32,566 nt of DNA from IMG/VR virus record IMGVR_UViG_3300043411_001841, positions 1 to 32,566 of that record. The stretch is one strand, 5' to 3'. Positions within the stretch are counted from its first letter, which is position 1. Each line of letters begins with the position of its first letter. This DNA is from a virus. Shown piece by piece: positions 6,638 to 14,832 of this stretch. The notes beneath the pieces were generated by a model. It was not told where the DNA came from and did not search any database. It worked only from the letters and a program-made list of their open reading frames with translations. A program made the translations under genes and the position numbers.

Positions 6638-6655
6638 TGTAACTAGGAGGTATTT

Positions 6656-6712
6656 ATGGCTAAGAAAAAAGCAACCAAAAAAGTTACTAAAAAAGCATCT
6701 AAAAAGTGTTAA
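6656..6712 (+). CDS. 18-residue Lys/Thr/Ala-rich peptide
   Basis: A tiny ORF, MAKKKATKKVTKKASKKC, with a near-perfect ribosome site (AGGAGG five bases before the ATG). It resembles the Lys/Ala tails of histone H1-like proteins. It is the first reading frame after the divergent promoter, so it would be translated strongly at the head of the rightward operon. It may be a leader peptide sensitive to lysine supply, a tiny nucleic-acid-binding peptide, or a stub of a longer gene. Confidence 0.5.
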   Translation: MAKKKATKKVTKKASKKC

Positions 6713-6726
6713 TGAAATGAGGCTCC

Positions 6727-6942
6727 ATGGCAGCGAATATAGACGAACTGAAAAAGGTGCATGATTACTATGCAGCTACTATTCAAATCCTGAGAAGTAG
6801 GGTTCAATTTTATTTCGAAGAGTTTGAAGGGGTTCAAGAGTTGAATATGTTTTACTCTAAACTGATTCAGGACATTCGTTCCGATATCGAAGCCTTGGAG
6901 CCCAAAGTCGAAGAGCCCGTAAAAGAAGAAAAGGCTGACTAA
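6727..6942 (+). CDS. Small acidic helical protein, unknown
   Basis: 71 residues, helical, with an acidic tail (EPKVEEPVKEEKAD). GAGG precedes the ATG by a few bases. It ends in a TAATG overlap with the next gene. It lies in the run of small genes before the terminase; no family recognised. Confidence 0.7.
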   Translation: MAANIDELKKVHDYYAATIQILRSRVQFYFEEFEGVQELNMFYSKLIQDIRSDIEALEPKVEEPVKEEKAD

Positions 6943-7166
6943 TGGCTACAGTTCGGGTTAGGACTCAAGAAAAAGAGACTATGAAAGATCCACAACGAAT
7001 AATATGGTTTGGAAAAGAAGACGGCTGGTTCGTCTTTAGAGAAGTGGAGATAGAGAAGGACGTTTTGGAGAAGTTTGGGACTGTTGTTGACAAGACTGAA
7101 CCAGACATCTTCCCCATATTTAAAGAGATCTTAATCAGGAAAGCTAGATCCATCTTTGGGATTTAA
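6942..7166 (+). CDS. Small protein, unknown
   Basis: 74 residues, mixed alpha/beta, with DPQRIIWFGKEDGWFVFREV near the start. The start is coupled by TAATG to the gene before. No family recognised; position suggests a minor virion or packaging-related role. Confidence 0.7.
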   Translation: MATVRVRTQEKETMKDPQRIIWFGKEDGWFVFREVEIEKDVLEKFGTVVDKTEPDIFPIFKEILIRKARSIFGI

Positions 7167-7167
7167 A

Positions 7168-7437
7168 ATGCTTAAAATTATCGCACAGTATCAAATCGAA
7201 CTCTTAACTATTATATCCGTGATCCAAGGGTTAGCATTAAACAATCCTGGTGTTTGTTTAGTTGCTATGGGTTTGATGGTTGTCCGGAGAGATGCCATCA
7301 AACCCTACTTTGATTCTAGAAAGCCTGAAATACTAATCAACTCAGAGATCGAGTCTTTGAGAAATCAAATCGATGAAATTAAACGAGAACTAAATTCAAT
7401 TAAATTAGATAAGGTCATTCGGAGCTTTAATGGTTGA
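7168..7437 (+). CDS. Small membrane protein with coiled-coil tail
   Basis: 89 residues from the ATG at 7168 (an upstream in-frame TTG at 7156 is less likely). Residues about 10-38 are hydrophobic (ELLTIISVIQGLAL, then GVCLVAMGLMVV), enough for one long or two short membrane segments. The C-terminal half is a coiled coil (EIESLRNQIDEIKRELNSIK). It could be a holin-like or membrane-anchored accessory protein, although it lies before the terminase rather than with the lysis genes. Function unknown. Confidence 0.65.
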   Translation: MLKIIAQYQIELLTIISVIQGLALNNPGVCLVAMGLMVVRRDAIKPYFDSRKPEILINSEIESLRNQIDEIKRELNSIKLDKVIRSFNG

Positions 7438-7732
7438 GTGGCCCTCGATTAAAAAGCTCCGTGATGATCTTGATTACTGGATCTATATTGGAATTGATTC
7501 AGACCTATACGAGTGTCCTGATCACCGTAAAGAGTATAAACCCCTTGTAGAGGAGGCTAAAACTCACCATTTAGAGGGGAGAGATATTTCTAAATGGGTA
7601 CTCTTAAGATTATCTAAAGAATTAGAAAAACCGTGGTATAATAGAATCTATATGGTTTACCTGTGTAAACTATATTTATTTAATTCATTTAAAAGAGTGG
7701 GTTTATGTCTAAGAAGATGGGTCGGCCTGTAA
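7430..7732 (+). CDS. Hypothetical protein upstream of the terminase
   Basis: 100 residues, Trp/Tyr- and charge-rich (WPSIKKLRDDLDYWIYIGID). It overlaps the previous gene by eight bases and the terminase small subunit by 28, consistent with a compact operon. Near the end it has hydrophobic and basic residues (YMVYLCKLYLFNSFKRVGL). Unrecognised. Confidence 0.6.
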   Translation: MVEWPSIKKLRDDLDYWIYIGIDSDLYECPDHRKEYKPLVEEAKTHHLEGRDISKWVLLRLSKELEKPWYNRIYMVYLCKLYLFNSFKRVGLCLRRWVGL

Positions 7733-8136
7733 AAGAATTCGATTGGGGTTTAGTCGATTCTCTTTGTGGACTAAATGCCTCGATGGATTATGTTTGTGAA
7801 CGCCTTATAGCTAAGGACGGGGTTGAGTATAATGCAAAATCCCTTAATTCTAAAAGGCAACATTTAGAGCGAAAAATAAAAAATAGATTCGGTATAACAT
7901 TTGTACAATATCGTGAGAAAAAGATTGATCCCATGAGAATTTCAGTCTTGAAAAAGCAATATGAAGTAGCTATGGCTGGTAACGTAACTATGCTTATTTG
8001 GCTTGGTAAACAACTCCTCGGTCAAACAGATGTAGAGAAATCTGAGGTAAAACGTCTATCTGATGCTGTCAGTGTTATCACAGAAAGAATAGATGTTTTA
8101 AAGCTGGTGAAATCACAGGGTGAATCAGCTGCATGA
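7705..8136 (+). CDS. terS: Terminase small subunit (probable)
   Basis: 143 residues. The N terminus MSKKMGRPVKEFDWGLVDSL with the GRP motif, followed by helices (CGLNASMDYVCERLIAKDG), is typical of phage small terminases that bind the packaging site through a helix-turn-helix. The C terminus has a helical stretch for oligomerisation (VKRLSDAVSVITERIDVLKL). It lies directly before the large subunit with an ATGA overlap, its usual place. Identification rests mainly on position and the N-terminal pattern. Confidence 0.78.
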   Translation: MSKKMGRPVKEFDWGLVDSLCGLNASMDYVCERLIAKDGVEYNAKSLNSKRQHLERKIKNRFGITFVQYREKKIDPMRISVLKKQYEVAMAGNVTMLIWLGKQLLGQTDVEKSEVKRLSDAVSVITERIDVLKLVKSQGESAA

Positions 8137-9494
8137 ATAACGAAGTTAGATCAGAGATAATCCTGTATCTACATGGTCTATTAAAAGATGTGCAGAAGAA
8201 AATGTTTGATCTGGTTTATTCTAATACTAAATCTAGAAAATATATCATCCATTGCTCTCGTCGTTTAGGTAAGACATTCCTTCTGGTAATTATATCTTGC
8301 TGTGTTGCTTACTCTAGTGACAACGCTCAAATAAGATATGCCTCAGTGACTCAGAAATCTGTTCGGAAAATGATTCATCCTATTTTTAAAGAGATCTTTA
8401 AATTCGTTAGTAAAGATTATCGACCTAAATGGAACTCCCAAGAGGGAGCCTATATATTACCTAATGGTTCAATGATCCATATCGCTGGTGTGAATAACGG
8501 CCATGCAGATGATCTCCGAGGAACTGCGGCTGACTTATGCGTAGTAGATGAAGCGGCCTTCGTGGATGATCTTACCTACCTTATAGACTCAGTCCTAACA
8601 CCTCAGTTGATTACGACAGGGGGACAGTTACTCATGGCGAGTTCTAGTCCCGTTAGCCCTGCCCATGATTTTACGGATTACATTCATGAGGCTAAGATCG
8701 ATGGTTTTTACTCCTCATTTGATATTTACTCGTCTGGTTTCCCTGAGGAGTTAGTAAATGAGTTTATGAAGGAAGCTAAAGGACCTGATTCTACGACTTG
8801 GAAGAGGGAATACTTAAACGAGATCATAGTCGATAGTGATTACTCTATTATCCCAGAGGCAGATAAACTAAAGATTGGGATTATACCTACAGAGCATAAA
8901 CAGTTTTATCATCGCTATGTTGGTATGGACATTGGTACTCGAGATCTTACTGTGATCATATTTGGATACTATGACTTTAAGAGAGCCACTCTTTGCATAG
9001 AACGAGAGTTCATTATCAATGGTCCACAGATGACTACTCCAAAGATAGCCGAGAGTGTAAATGCGATTGAGTTAGATCTTTGGAAAGATGTAAAGCCACT
9101 TAAGAGGATATCAGATAATAACAATTTACTCTTGCTCCAAGACCTTGGTTATTTACATGATTGCCACTTCATACCAACATCTAAGGATAGTCTAGAGGCT
9201 ATGGTTAACGAGATGAGGATATGGGTTAAGGATGGTAGGCTGGAGATAGATCCATCGTGCCAAGTTTTAATAGAATCCCTTAAATATGGGTTCTGGAATG
9301 AACAGAGATCAGGATGGGGTAGATCTAAGACTTTAGGTCACTTTGATGCAATCGCTGCGCTGATGTATTTGGTCAGAAACATAGACACTCATACTAACCC
9401 AATCCCAATAAAACTAGGATTTGACCAGGTAATGATTGAAGAACAAAATAGTACTCATTCGGCTTTAACTTCACTTTTTAATTTAAGGGGATAG
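8133..9494 (+). CDS. terL: Terminase large subunit
   Basis: 453 residues, normal for the family. ATPase domain: Walker A SRRLGKT (residues 42-48), Walker B LCVVDEAAF (about 133-141) and a coupling motif ASSSP (about 165). Nuclease domain: GMDIGTRDLTVIIFGYYD (about 266-283), a second acidic site around the SDNNNLLLLQDL segment, and GHFDAIAALMYLV (about 408-420) supplying the last metal ligand. It translocates DNA into the prohead and cuts it. The start overlaps the small-subunit stop (ATGA). Confidence 0.96.
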   Translation: MNNEVRSEIILYLHGLLKDVQKKMFDLVYSNTKSRKYIIHCSRRLGKTFLLVIISCCVAYSSDNAQIRYASVTQKSVRKMIHPIFKEIFKFVSKDYRPKWNSQEGAYILPNGSMIHIAGVNNGHADDLRGTAADLCVVDEAAFVDDLTYLIDSVLTPQLITTGGQLLMASSSPVSPAHDFTDYIHEAKIDGFYSSFDIYSSGFPEELVNEFMKEAKGPDSTTWKREYLNEIIVDSDYSIIPEADKLKIGIIPTEHKQFYHRYVGMDIGTRDLTVIIFGYYDFKRATLCIEREFIINGPQMTTPKIAESVNAIELDLWKDVKPLKRISDNNNLLLLQDLGYLHDCHFIPTSKDSLEAMVNEMRIWVKDGRLEIDPSCQVLIESLKYGFWNEQRSGWGRSKTLGHFDAIAALMYLVRNIDTHTNPIPIKLGFDQVMIEEQNSTHSALTSLFNLRG

Positions 9495-9497
9495 AAA

Positions 9498-11432
9498 ATG
9501 AAAACATACTGGGCATCGGAATCGCCTGAGAATATCGGCAAGGAAGTACTGACTAAATTTGATGAATATAAGAAGTATTTACTAACAAGCGGAATGCTGA
9601 AGGACCTAAGAAAGTCCTATCAATGCTACTACGGTCAAACAGAGATCAAAGATGTAAGCCAGTCCCTTAAAGCAATTCACGTAAACAACTATGCATCTAT
9701 CCTTAGAAACCTCCATGTAATGGTGACGTCTACTCGTCCAGCTTGGTCAGCCAGAGCTATTAATAGTGATCTAGAGTCTCAAGCTAGTGCTGAACTTGCA
9801 GAGGGATTACTGGACTACTACATGAGAGAGAAGGGGTTAGAGGGTAAGGTTAACCGATCCACAGAGCTTGCCTTATTCTTAAGAGAAGGCTGGATCGTTG
9901 CTGAGTGGGATGTAAATGCCGGTGAAATTATAGCCGTTGATGAAGAGCAGAACCCTATCCTAGAGGGTGACATTGAAGTAAATGTGTATTCGATGATGGA
10001 TATGTGTCGGGACATTTGGAAACGGGATATTGATCATGACTGGTATATTAAACGGGACTTTGTAAACAAGTGGGATCTATCGGCTCAGTACAAAGATAAG
10101 TCTGAGCTCATCGAGAAGGTCTCCTGTGATCAAAGGGATAACTTTGAGTATGAACTTAACCCTATTAACAACCGATTGATTGATACTGAGAGTGATCTCA
10201 TACCAGTCTATAAGTTATATCATGCAAAGACACCTGCTGTTCCAGAAGGACGCTTGGTTGTTGTAGTAGATAAGGACTGTATCCTGTTTGATGGGCCACT
10301 TCCTTATAAAAAACCCTACATTTTCCCCATCTATACTACCCAAAAGCAAGACATGGCATTCGGTCACTCCAATGTGTTTGATCTACTCCCACTCCAAGAT
10401 GCAATGGATGCCACTTTCTCAGCAATCCTGACTAACCAAGCTGCCAACGCGGTACAAAATTTTCAAATGCCTAAGGGATCGGGCTTGAATGTCACAAAAG
10501 TAATGGACGGGATGAACGTATTAGAGTTTGATCCTAAGTTAGGGCCTATTGCTCCACTGGATTTGTTGAAAACTGCCCCAGAGGTATTTAATTTCAATGA
10601 GACTATTAATAACTATATGCAGCTGCTTAGTGGTGTTAGTTCTATTTCTCGCGGTGACGCTCCTGCTTCCATGTCAGGGGCCGCAATGGCTCTCTTGCAG
10701 CAACAATCGATTCAATTCTCTTCTGGGCTTCAACTCTCCCATGCCATAATGCTTGAAAACTTAGGGACTGCGATCATTGAGCTCCTTCAGACCTATGCTG
10801 AAGAGCCTCGGATGGCCATTATTGCTGGTAAGACTAAAAAGCCATTGATGAAGTACTTCAAAGGCTCTGATCTTAAGGGTGTGAACCGTGTGATCATTGA
10901 TACGGCTAACCCTCTAACTAAGACAGCGGCTGGTCGAGTTGAGATCGCTAACCAATTGCTTCAAACTCCTGGGATGATAAAAACTCCAGAGCAATACTTA
11001 GGTGTATTAACCACTGGTAACTTAGAGCCCCTTTATGAGTATGATCGTAGCCGTCAGCATTTAGTTAAAGCCGAGAATGAAGCTTTGATGAATGGGGAGC
11101 AAGTCCAAGCTATCCTTACAGATGATCATGCTATCCACGTATTGGAGCACTCTTGTGTGACTAACAATGTAGAGATCAGAACTAAGCCTGAGATCTTGCA
11201 GAATGTTTTAAATCATATCCAAGAGCACATAAACATGGCTCAGCAAATGACTCCTCAGATGGCGGCTATGCTTAAGCAAACAAGCTTTGCTCCACCTCCA
11301 CCGCCACCTCCTCAACAACAAGGTCCTGGAGTTAATCCTAATATGATGACTCAAGAGCCTCCTTTGGAGCAGCAGGCTAATGCCGTGAATCTTCCAAAAC
11401 CAGCTAAATCACCATTGCCACCAATGCAGTAA
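9498..11432 (+). CDS. Portal protein
   Basis: 644 residues, in the range of large podovirus portals. It follows terL directly (ribosome site GGGGATAG). It contains a helical N terminus, the mid-region FGHSNVFDLLPLQDAMDA that is typical of portal stem/wing proteins, and GVSSISRGDAPASMSGAAMA, a common portal motif. The C terminus (from about residue 590) is low-complexity: a run of seven Pro and then a Gln/Pro/Asn-rich tail, possibly a flexible barrel end. It forms the ring at the packaging vertex. Confidence 0.92.
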   Translation: MKTYWASESPENIGKEVLTKFDEYKKYLLTSGMLKDLRKSYQCYYGQTEIKDVSQSLKAIHVNNYASILRNLHVMVTSTRPAWSARAINSDLESQASAELAEGLLDYYMREKGLEGKVNRSTELALFLREGWIVAEWDVNAGEIIAVDEEQNPILEGDIEVNVYSMMDMCRDIWKRDIDHDWYIKRDFVNKWDLSAQYKDKSELIEKVSCDQRDNFEYELNPINNRLIDTESDLIPVYKLYHAKTPAVPEGRLVVVVDKDCILFDGPLPYKKPYIFPIYTTQKQDMAFGHSNVFDLLPLQDAMDATFSAILTNQAANAVQNFQMPKGSGLNVTKVMDGMNVLEFDPKLGPIAPLDLLKTAPEVFNFNETINNYMQLLSGVSSISRGDAPASMSGAAMALLQQQSIQFSSGLQLSHAIMLENLGTAIIELLQTYAEEPRMAIIAGKTKKPLMKYFKGSDLKGVNRVIIDTANPLTKTAAGRVEIANQLLQTPGMIKTPEQYLGVLTTGNLEPLYEYDRSRQHLVKAENEALMNGEQVQAILTDDHAIHVLEHSCVTNNVEIRTKPEILQNVLNHIQEHINMAQQMTPQMAAMLKQTSFAPPPPPPPQQQGPGVNPNMMTQEPPLEQQANAVNLPKPAKSPLPPMQ

Positions 11433-11447
11433 CACCAAGGAGAAACT

Positions 11448-12374
11448 ATGAGTGAAGAATCATCAGATATGGCCACAGAAGCCACAGAAGGTATAGAAAA
11501 TCAGGACGAAGGTCTAGTTGGGGGGGAAGAGCAGGTTCAATCCGAGGCTCCTCCCAAGGAATTAGAAAAGCAAATTCAGAACATGAAAAGAAAATTCCTC
11601 CTTAAAGTAGATGGGGAGGAATTTGAAGAGGAGTTTGATCTAGCTGATGAAGAGAGCCTTAAACGTGAGCTCCAATTAGCTCGTGCCGCAAAGAAGAGAA
11701 TGGCTGAGGCTCAAGATGCTAAACGAAAGGCTTTTGAACTTGTCCAAGGGTTTGAGAAAGATCCTGCCTCTATACTTAAAAGGCTTGGCCCTAAAGGTTA
11801 TGAATATGCTGAACAAGTTTTGCTTGAAAAGCTTCAGAATGAGATGATGTCTCCTGAGCAAAGAAAGCTCGCTGAGTATGAGGCTAAAATAAAGCAGTAT
11901 GAAGACTTGGAGAGATCTCAGAAAGAAGAGCAAGAGAAAGCTCAGCAACAAGCTTTAGAAACAAAGCATGCTGAGCATTATCAGAAAGTGATAATCGAGG
12001 CTCTTGATAAGTCTGGACTACCTAAAACTCCTGACATGGCAAAACGAGCGGCTTACTTGCTTCAAAAGAACCTAGAGCTTGGCCTAGATCTAGATGCATC
12101 TGATTTAGTCAGTGAGATGAAAAAAGATGTTTTATCTATGGTTAAAGGTTTAGTCGGTAGTGCTGAAGGTGATCAGCTTTTAGAAATACTAGGACAAGAC
12201 ACTGCTAAGAAAATTAGACGGCATGATATTCAAACTATAAAGCAAAAACAGTTAAATGGAGTAAAACCTATTTACCAAGGATCCCCTGCTCCTCAGACTT
12301 CCAAGAAAAAAGGCTATGTGTCTTTTGATGAGTGGCAAGAAGAGGTCTCTCGTCGTTTACAGTCTCAAGAATAA
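11448..12374 (+). CDS. Capsid scaffolding protein
   Basis: 308 residues, very acidic at the N terminus (EESSDMATEATEGIENQDEG), with long Lys/Glu-rich coiled coil in the middle (residues about 75-180) and a basic C terminus (GYVSFDEWQEEVSRRL). Size, charge and place between portal and capsid gene fit a scaffold that guides prohead assembly and then leaves. Start at a good AAGGAG. No protease motif seen. Confidence 0.88.
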   Translation: MSEESSDMATEATEGIENQDEGLVGGEEQVQSEAPPKELEKQIQNMKRKFLLKVDGEEFEEEFDLADEESLKRELQLARAAKKRMAEAQDAKRKAFELVQGFEKDPASILKRLGPKGYEYAEQVLLEKLQNEMMSPEQRKLAEYEAKIKQYEDLERSQKEEQEKAQQQALETKHAEHYQKVIIEALDKSGLPKTPDMAKRAAYLLQKNLELGLDLDASDLVSEMKKDVLSMVKGLVGSAEGDQLLEILGQDTAKKIRRHDIQTIKQKQLNGVKPIYQGSPAPQTSKKKGYVSFDEWQEEVSRRLQSQE

Positions 12375-12547
12375 TATTGATTTAATCCTAAAATATAGTC
12401 ACAATTCAAATCATAGAGAGCAATCAATACCAGGTTGTTCTCATCAGTTTATCAAAGAAAAGATAAGTCAAAACCAGACTGAATCTAAATTAAGCACTTT
12501 ATAATTTAATTTTAATTTAATTTATATATCAGAAAGGTATTAATAAA
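12375..12547 (+). other. AT-rich leader of the capsid gene
   Basis: 173 bases between scaffold and capsid genes, with TATAAT near 12500 and long T/A tracts. AGAAAGG lies about 11 bases before the capsid ATG. This may hold a dedicated promoter for the highly expressed capsid gene, but no convincing -35 is seen. Confidence 0.35.
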
Positions 12548-14759
12548 ATGGCTGCTGCAAATACAACTTCCACATTAGACGGTCTCTTTAGAGTGTAACT
12601 TTAGAAGAGGTGAGGTGAAACCCCTCAGTGTACAAATACACTAAAAGTTTGTGAATTTCTGGAACCCGAAACAAGTAAAGTTGTCGGCAATCAGAAGCCA
12701 AGACCTGAAATATGGTAAGGTTCAACGACTAGACATTTTATATACATTCTTGATGCCAAAGGCGGTTAGAAGGTGATTATGACAAGGAAAGATAAGCGAT
12801 CAATGCTTTTATCTTTAGTTATCGGAGATGGATGTTTGCATTATATAAAGAGCAATCATCGAACTTATGGGGGACTCCACGTTGGTCATTCGTCTGATCA
12901 AGCAGATTACTTAGCTTGGAAAGCGAATTTAGTAAGCACCATACTAGGACGTACGATTAAGTTGAGAACTGGTAATAACCGTGGATTTGAAGGGTATGAG
13001 TCTAAACCATTCATACAATTTCAAGCTTCATGGATAAGATTTAAAGCATGGAGAAAGTTTATTTATCCCAATGGGAAAAAGGATAAATCTAGGATTCTTA
13101 GATTTATTAATAATCCAGAGTTTTTGATGTCTATATGGCTTATGGATGACGGTTACGTCGAAGGTAAGATAGATAAAAAATATAATAAATGCTACTCAGC
13201 AAGTTTGCGCATTTTTATATCAGATCAGAGACTAGAGTCTTGTTTAAGTATACAAGATTGGATTACTAAGAATTTTAATTTTGTGACTATTTTAAAGTAC
13301 CAGAAGTCACGAGAGAAAATTCATCCTTTTTTAAAGATAAACGCACAAGATAGTTTATTAATTTGGGATAAAATTCGAGAATTTGTTTTGCAGTTTAAAA
13401 GTATGCAACACAAGTTCCGATTCCTTGAAATGAGATACCAATATAAGAAGTCACTAGCGCAAACTAAGGAGATAACACTCCCGAATGATATAGTCTGCAC
13501 CGATAGAAATATTGGATAAAGCGAAAGTAGTTTACGGTGAGGGTCCTATCAATGCGATCCCCGAAGTAAGCATTCTTCAACAAAAAATTAAGTTTGAAAA
13601 AGCTAACAAAATCGGAAAAAGCTACAACTTCCCTGTTATCTTAACAAACGAAGCTGGCGTAACTTATTTGGCTGCTGGAGCTGGTGTATCTACACTTAAC
13701 GACTCTATCGCTGCTCAATTAAAAGAAGCTTCAGTTGATGCAAACCAAATCATTATCCGTGGACAAATGGACTATGAAGCAGCTGCTAAAGCGACAGGTT
13801 CTAAAGAGGCGTTTAAATCAGCATCTGAATTGTTGGTAATGAACATCCAAGAAACTGCTTCTCGACGTTTAGAAATGGCTTTCTTATACGGTCAATCAGC
13901 AACTGGTCTTGGAACTGCTGACTCTTCTGTAAACGCATCTGCTACATCTACTGTAGTAACTATGCTTGCAGCGGGTTGGGCTCCTGGAATTTGGGCCGGA
14001 AGCGAATCAGCACTCGTGTCGTTCTACAAAGTATCTGATGATTCTTTAGTTTCCTCTGGATCAGATGCAGTATTCACAGTAACTGCCGTAGACTTTGTTA
14101 ACCACAAACTCACTTTCACTGGAACAGCTACTGGAATCACAGCTCTTGATATCGCTCTTGCCGCTGGTGATTGTTACATCCACTTTAAAGGTGCTAAAAC
14201 TGCTGAACCCGTAGGGATAGACAAGATTGTAACTAATGCGGGCACCTTGTTCGGAATTTCGGCTGCAACCTACTCACTCTGGTCAGGTTCTAGCTACGGT
14301 TTCGGTTCTGCTGCTGCAACTACTGCCAAGCTTTTAAATATGGCTGGTTACGCAGTTTCTAAAGGTGGATTGATGGGTGAGGCTGACATTTACTTGTCTC
14401 CTAAAACTTTCATGAACCTTTCTGGAACTATGACTGATCTTCGTCGTCAAAATGGCGGACAAAAAGAAACTGAAGGAATTGCCGGATTCGAATCCATCAC
14501 TTTGATGGGTCCTAACGGTAAATTAAACCTTGTTCCTCATCCTATGGTTAAGGAAGGTGAATGTTTCCTTATCCCAGTAAAACAATTCCGAAGAATTGGT
14601 TCTCAAGAGTTCAGCTTCCAGACTCCTGGTCGCAAAGACGAATTGTTCTTACACATTCCTGATAAGAATGCTTACGAACTTCGTTTGTACAGTGCACAAG
14701 CCCTTGTTTGCTTGAAGCCTGCTCAATGCGTTAAGGGTCATTCAATAACCAATAGCTGA
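12548..14759 (+). CDS. Major capsid protein, split by a group I intron (exons 12548-12589 and 13524-14759)
   Basis: Exon 1 gives MAAANTTSTLDGLF and exon 2 continues KVVYGEGPINAIPE, together a normal N terminus for this class of podovirus capsid protein (DGLFK-VYG). The joined product is 425 residues. The rest fits an HK97-type capsid: ETASRRLEMAFLYGQ near the spine helix, a large central insertion rich in Ala/Thr/Ser, and a C-terminal part ending ALVCLKPAQCVKGHSI. Without splicing, exon 1 would run into a stop three codons later. Exon 2 also has an in-frame TTG at 13512 inside the intron end, which would be mistaken for the start. Codon use is less AT-rich than the intron, as expected for a highly expressed gene. 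Confidence 0.9.
12590..13523 (+). ncRNA. Group I intron in the capsid gene, IA-like
   Basis: Core features seen by eye: P1 pairs exon CTCTTT with GAAGAG, putting a U-G wobble at the 5' splice site after 12589. P10 pairs exon 2 AAAGT with ACTTT just 5' of the P1 strand. P2 is TGAGG/CCTCA, then a GTGTA/TACAC hairpin. P5 is CCGAACAA-like pairing with TTGTCGG. GGTTCAACGACTAGAC is the typical P6-P7 region, and GATATAGTCT (near 13488) is its P7 partner. P9 is CCGATA-GAAA-TATTGG (13500-13515) with a GNRA loop. The intron ends in G at 13523. The endonuclease ORF sits between the two P7 strands, in P8. Layout resembles T4 td-type introns. Confidence 0.88.
12779..13519 (+). CDS. LAGLIDADG homing endonuclease in the intron
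   Basis: About 246 residues with two LAGLIDADG-type motifs, so a single chain: LLSLVIGDGCL (residues about 10-20) and LMSIWLMDDGYV (about 117-128); each has the acidic active-site residue. Typical flanking features are GGLHVGHSSDQADYLAWKAN and YQKSREKIHPFLKIN. The ATG at 12779 has AGAAGG upstream; a GTG at 12773 is an alternative. The reading frame continues over the intron's 3' core (P7 and P9) and stops four bases before the splice site, so coding and ribozyme sequence overlap. It probably cuts intronless capsid genes to spread the intron. Confidence 0.93.
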   Translation: MTRKDKRSMLLSLVIGDGCLHYIKSNHRTYGGLHVGHSSDQADYLAWKANLVSTILGRTIKLRTGNNRGFEGYESKPFIQFQASWIRFKAWRKFIYPNGKKDKSRILRFINNPEFLMSIWLMDDGYVEGKIDKKYNKCYSASLRIFISDQRLESCLSIQDWITKNFNFVTILKYQKSREKIHPFLKINAQDSLLIWDKIREFVLQFKSMQHKFRFLEMRYQYKKSLAQTKEITLPNDIVCTDRNIG

Positions 14760-14796
14760 TTGTGATGGATTAATATTTGACGTAAGTGATTACCTA

Positions 14797-14832
14797 AGAC
14801 ATACACACCTATTAAAAGAGGTGTGTATGTCT
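14797..14832 (+). promoter_or_regulatory. 14-bp hairpin covering the GIY-YIG gene start
   Basis: AGACATACACACCT (14797-14810) and AGGTGTGTATGTCT (14819-14832) are perfect complements around an eight-base loop. The right arm contains the AGGTG ribosome site and the ATG at 14827. In long read-through mRNA it would block translation of the endonuclease; a shorter transcript starting inside would free it, as known for T4 I-TevI. It could also slow or end capsid transcripts. The hairpin is seen directly, the control is inferred. Confidence 0.7.

Noticed and set aside
13512-14759. Capsid gene starting at TTG 13512 as a complete gene
   Set aside because: The TTG lies in intron helix P9 with no ribosome site; exon 1 at 12548-12589 supplies the expected N terminus and the splice is in frame.
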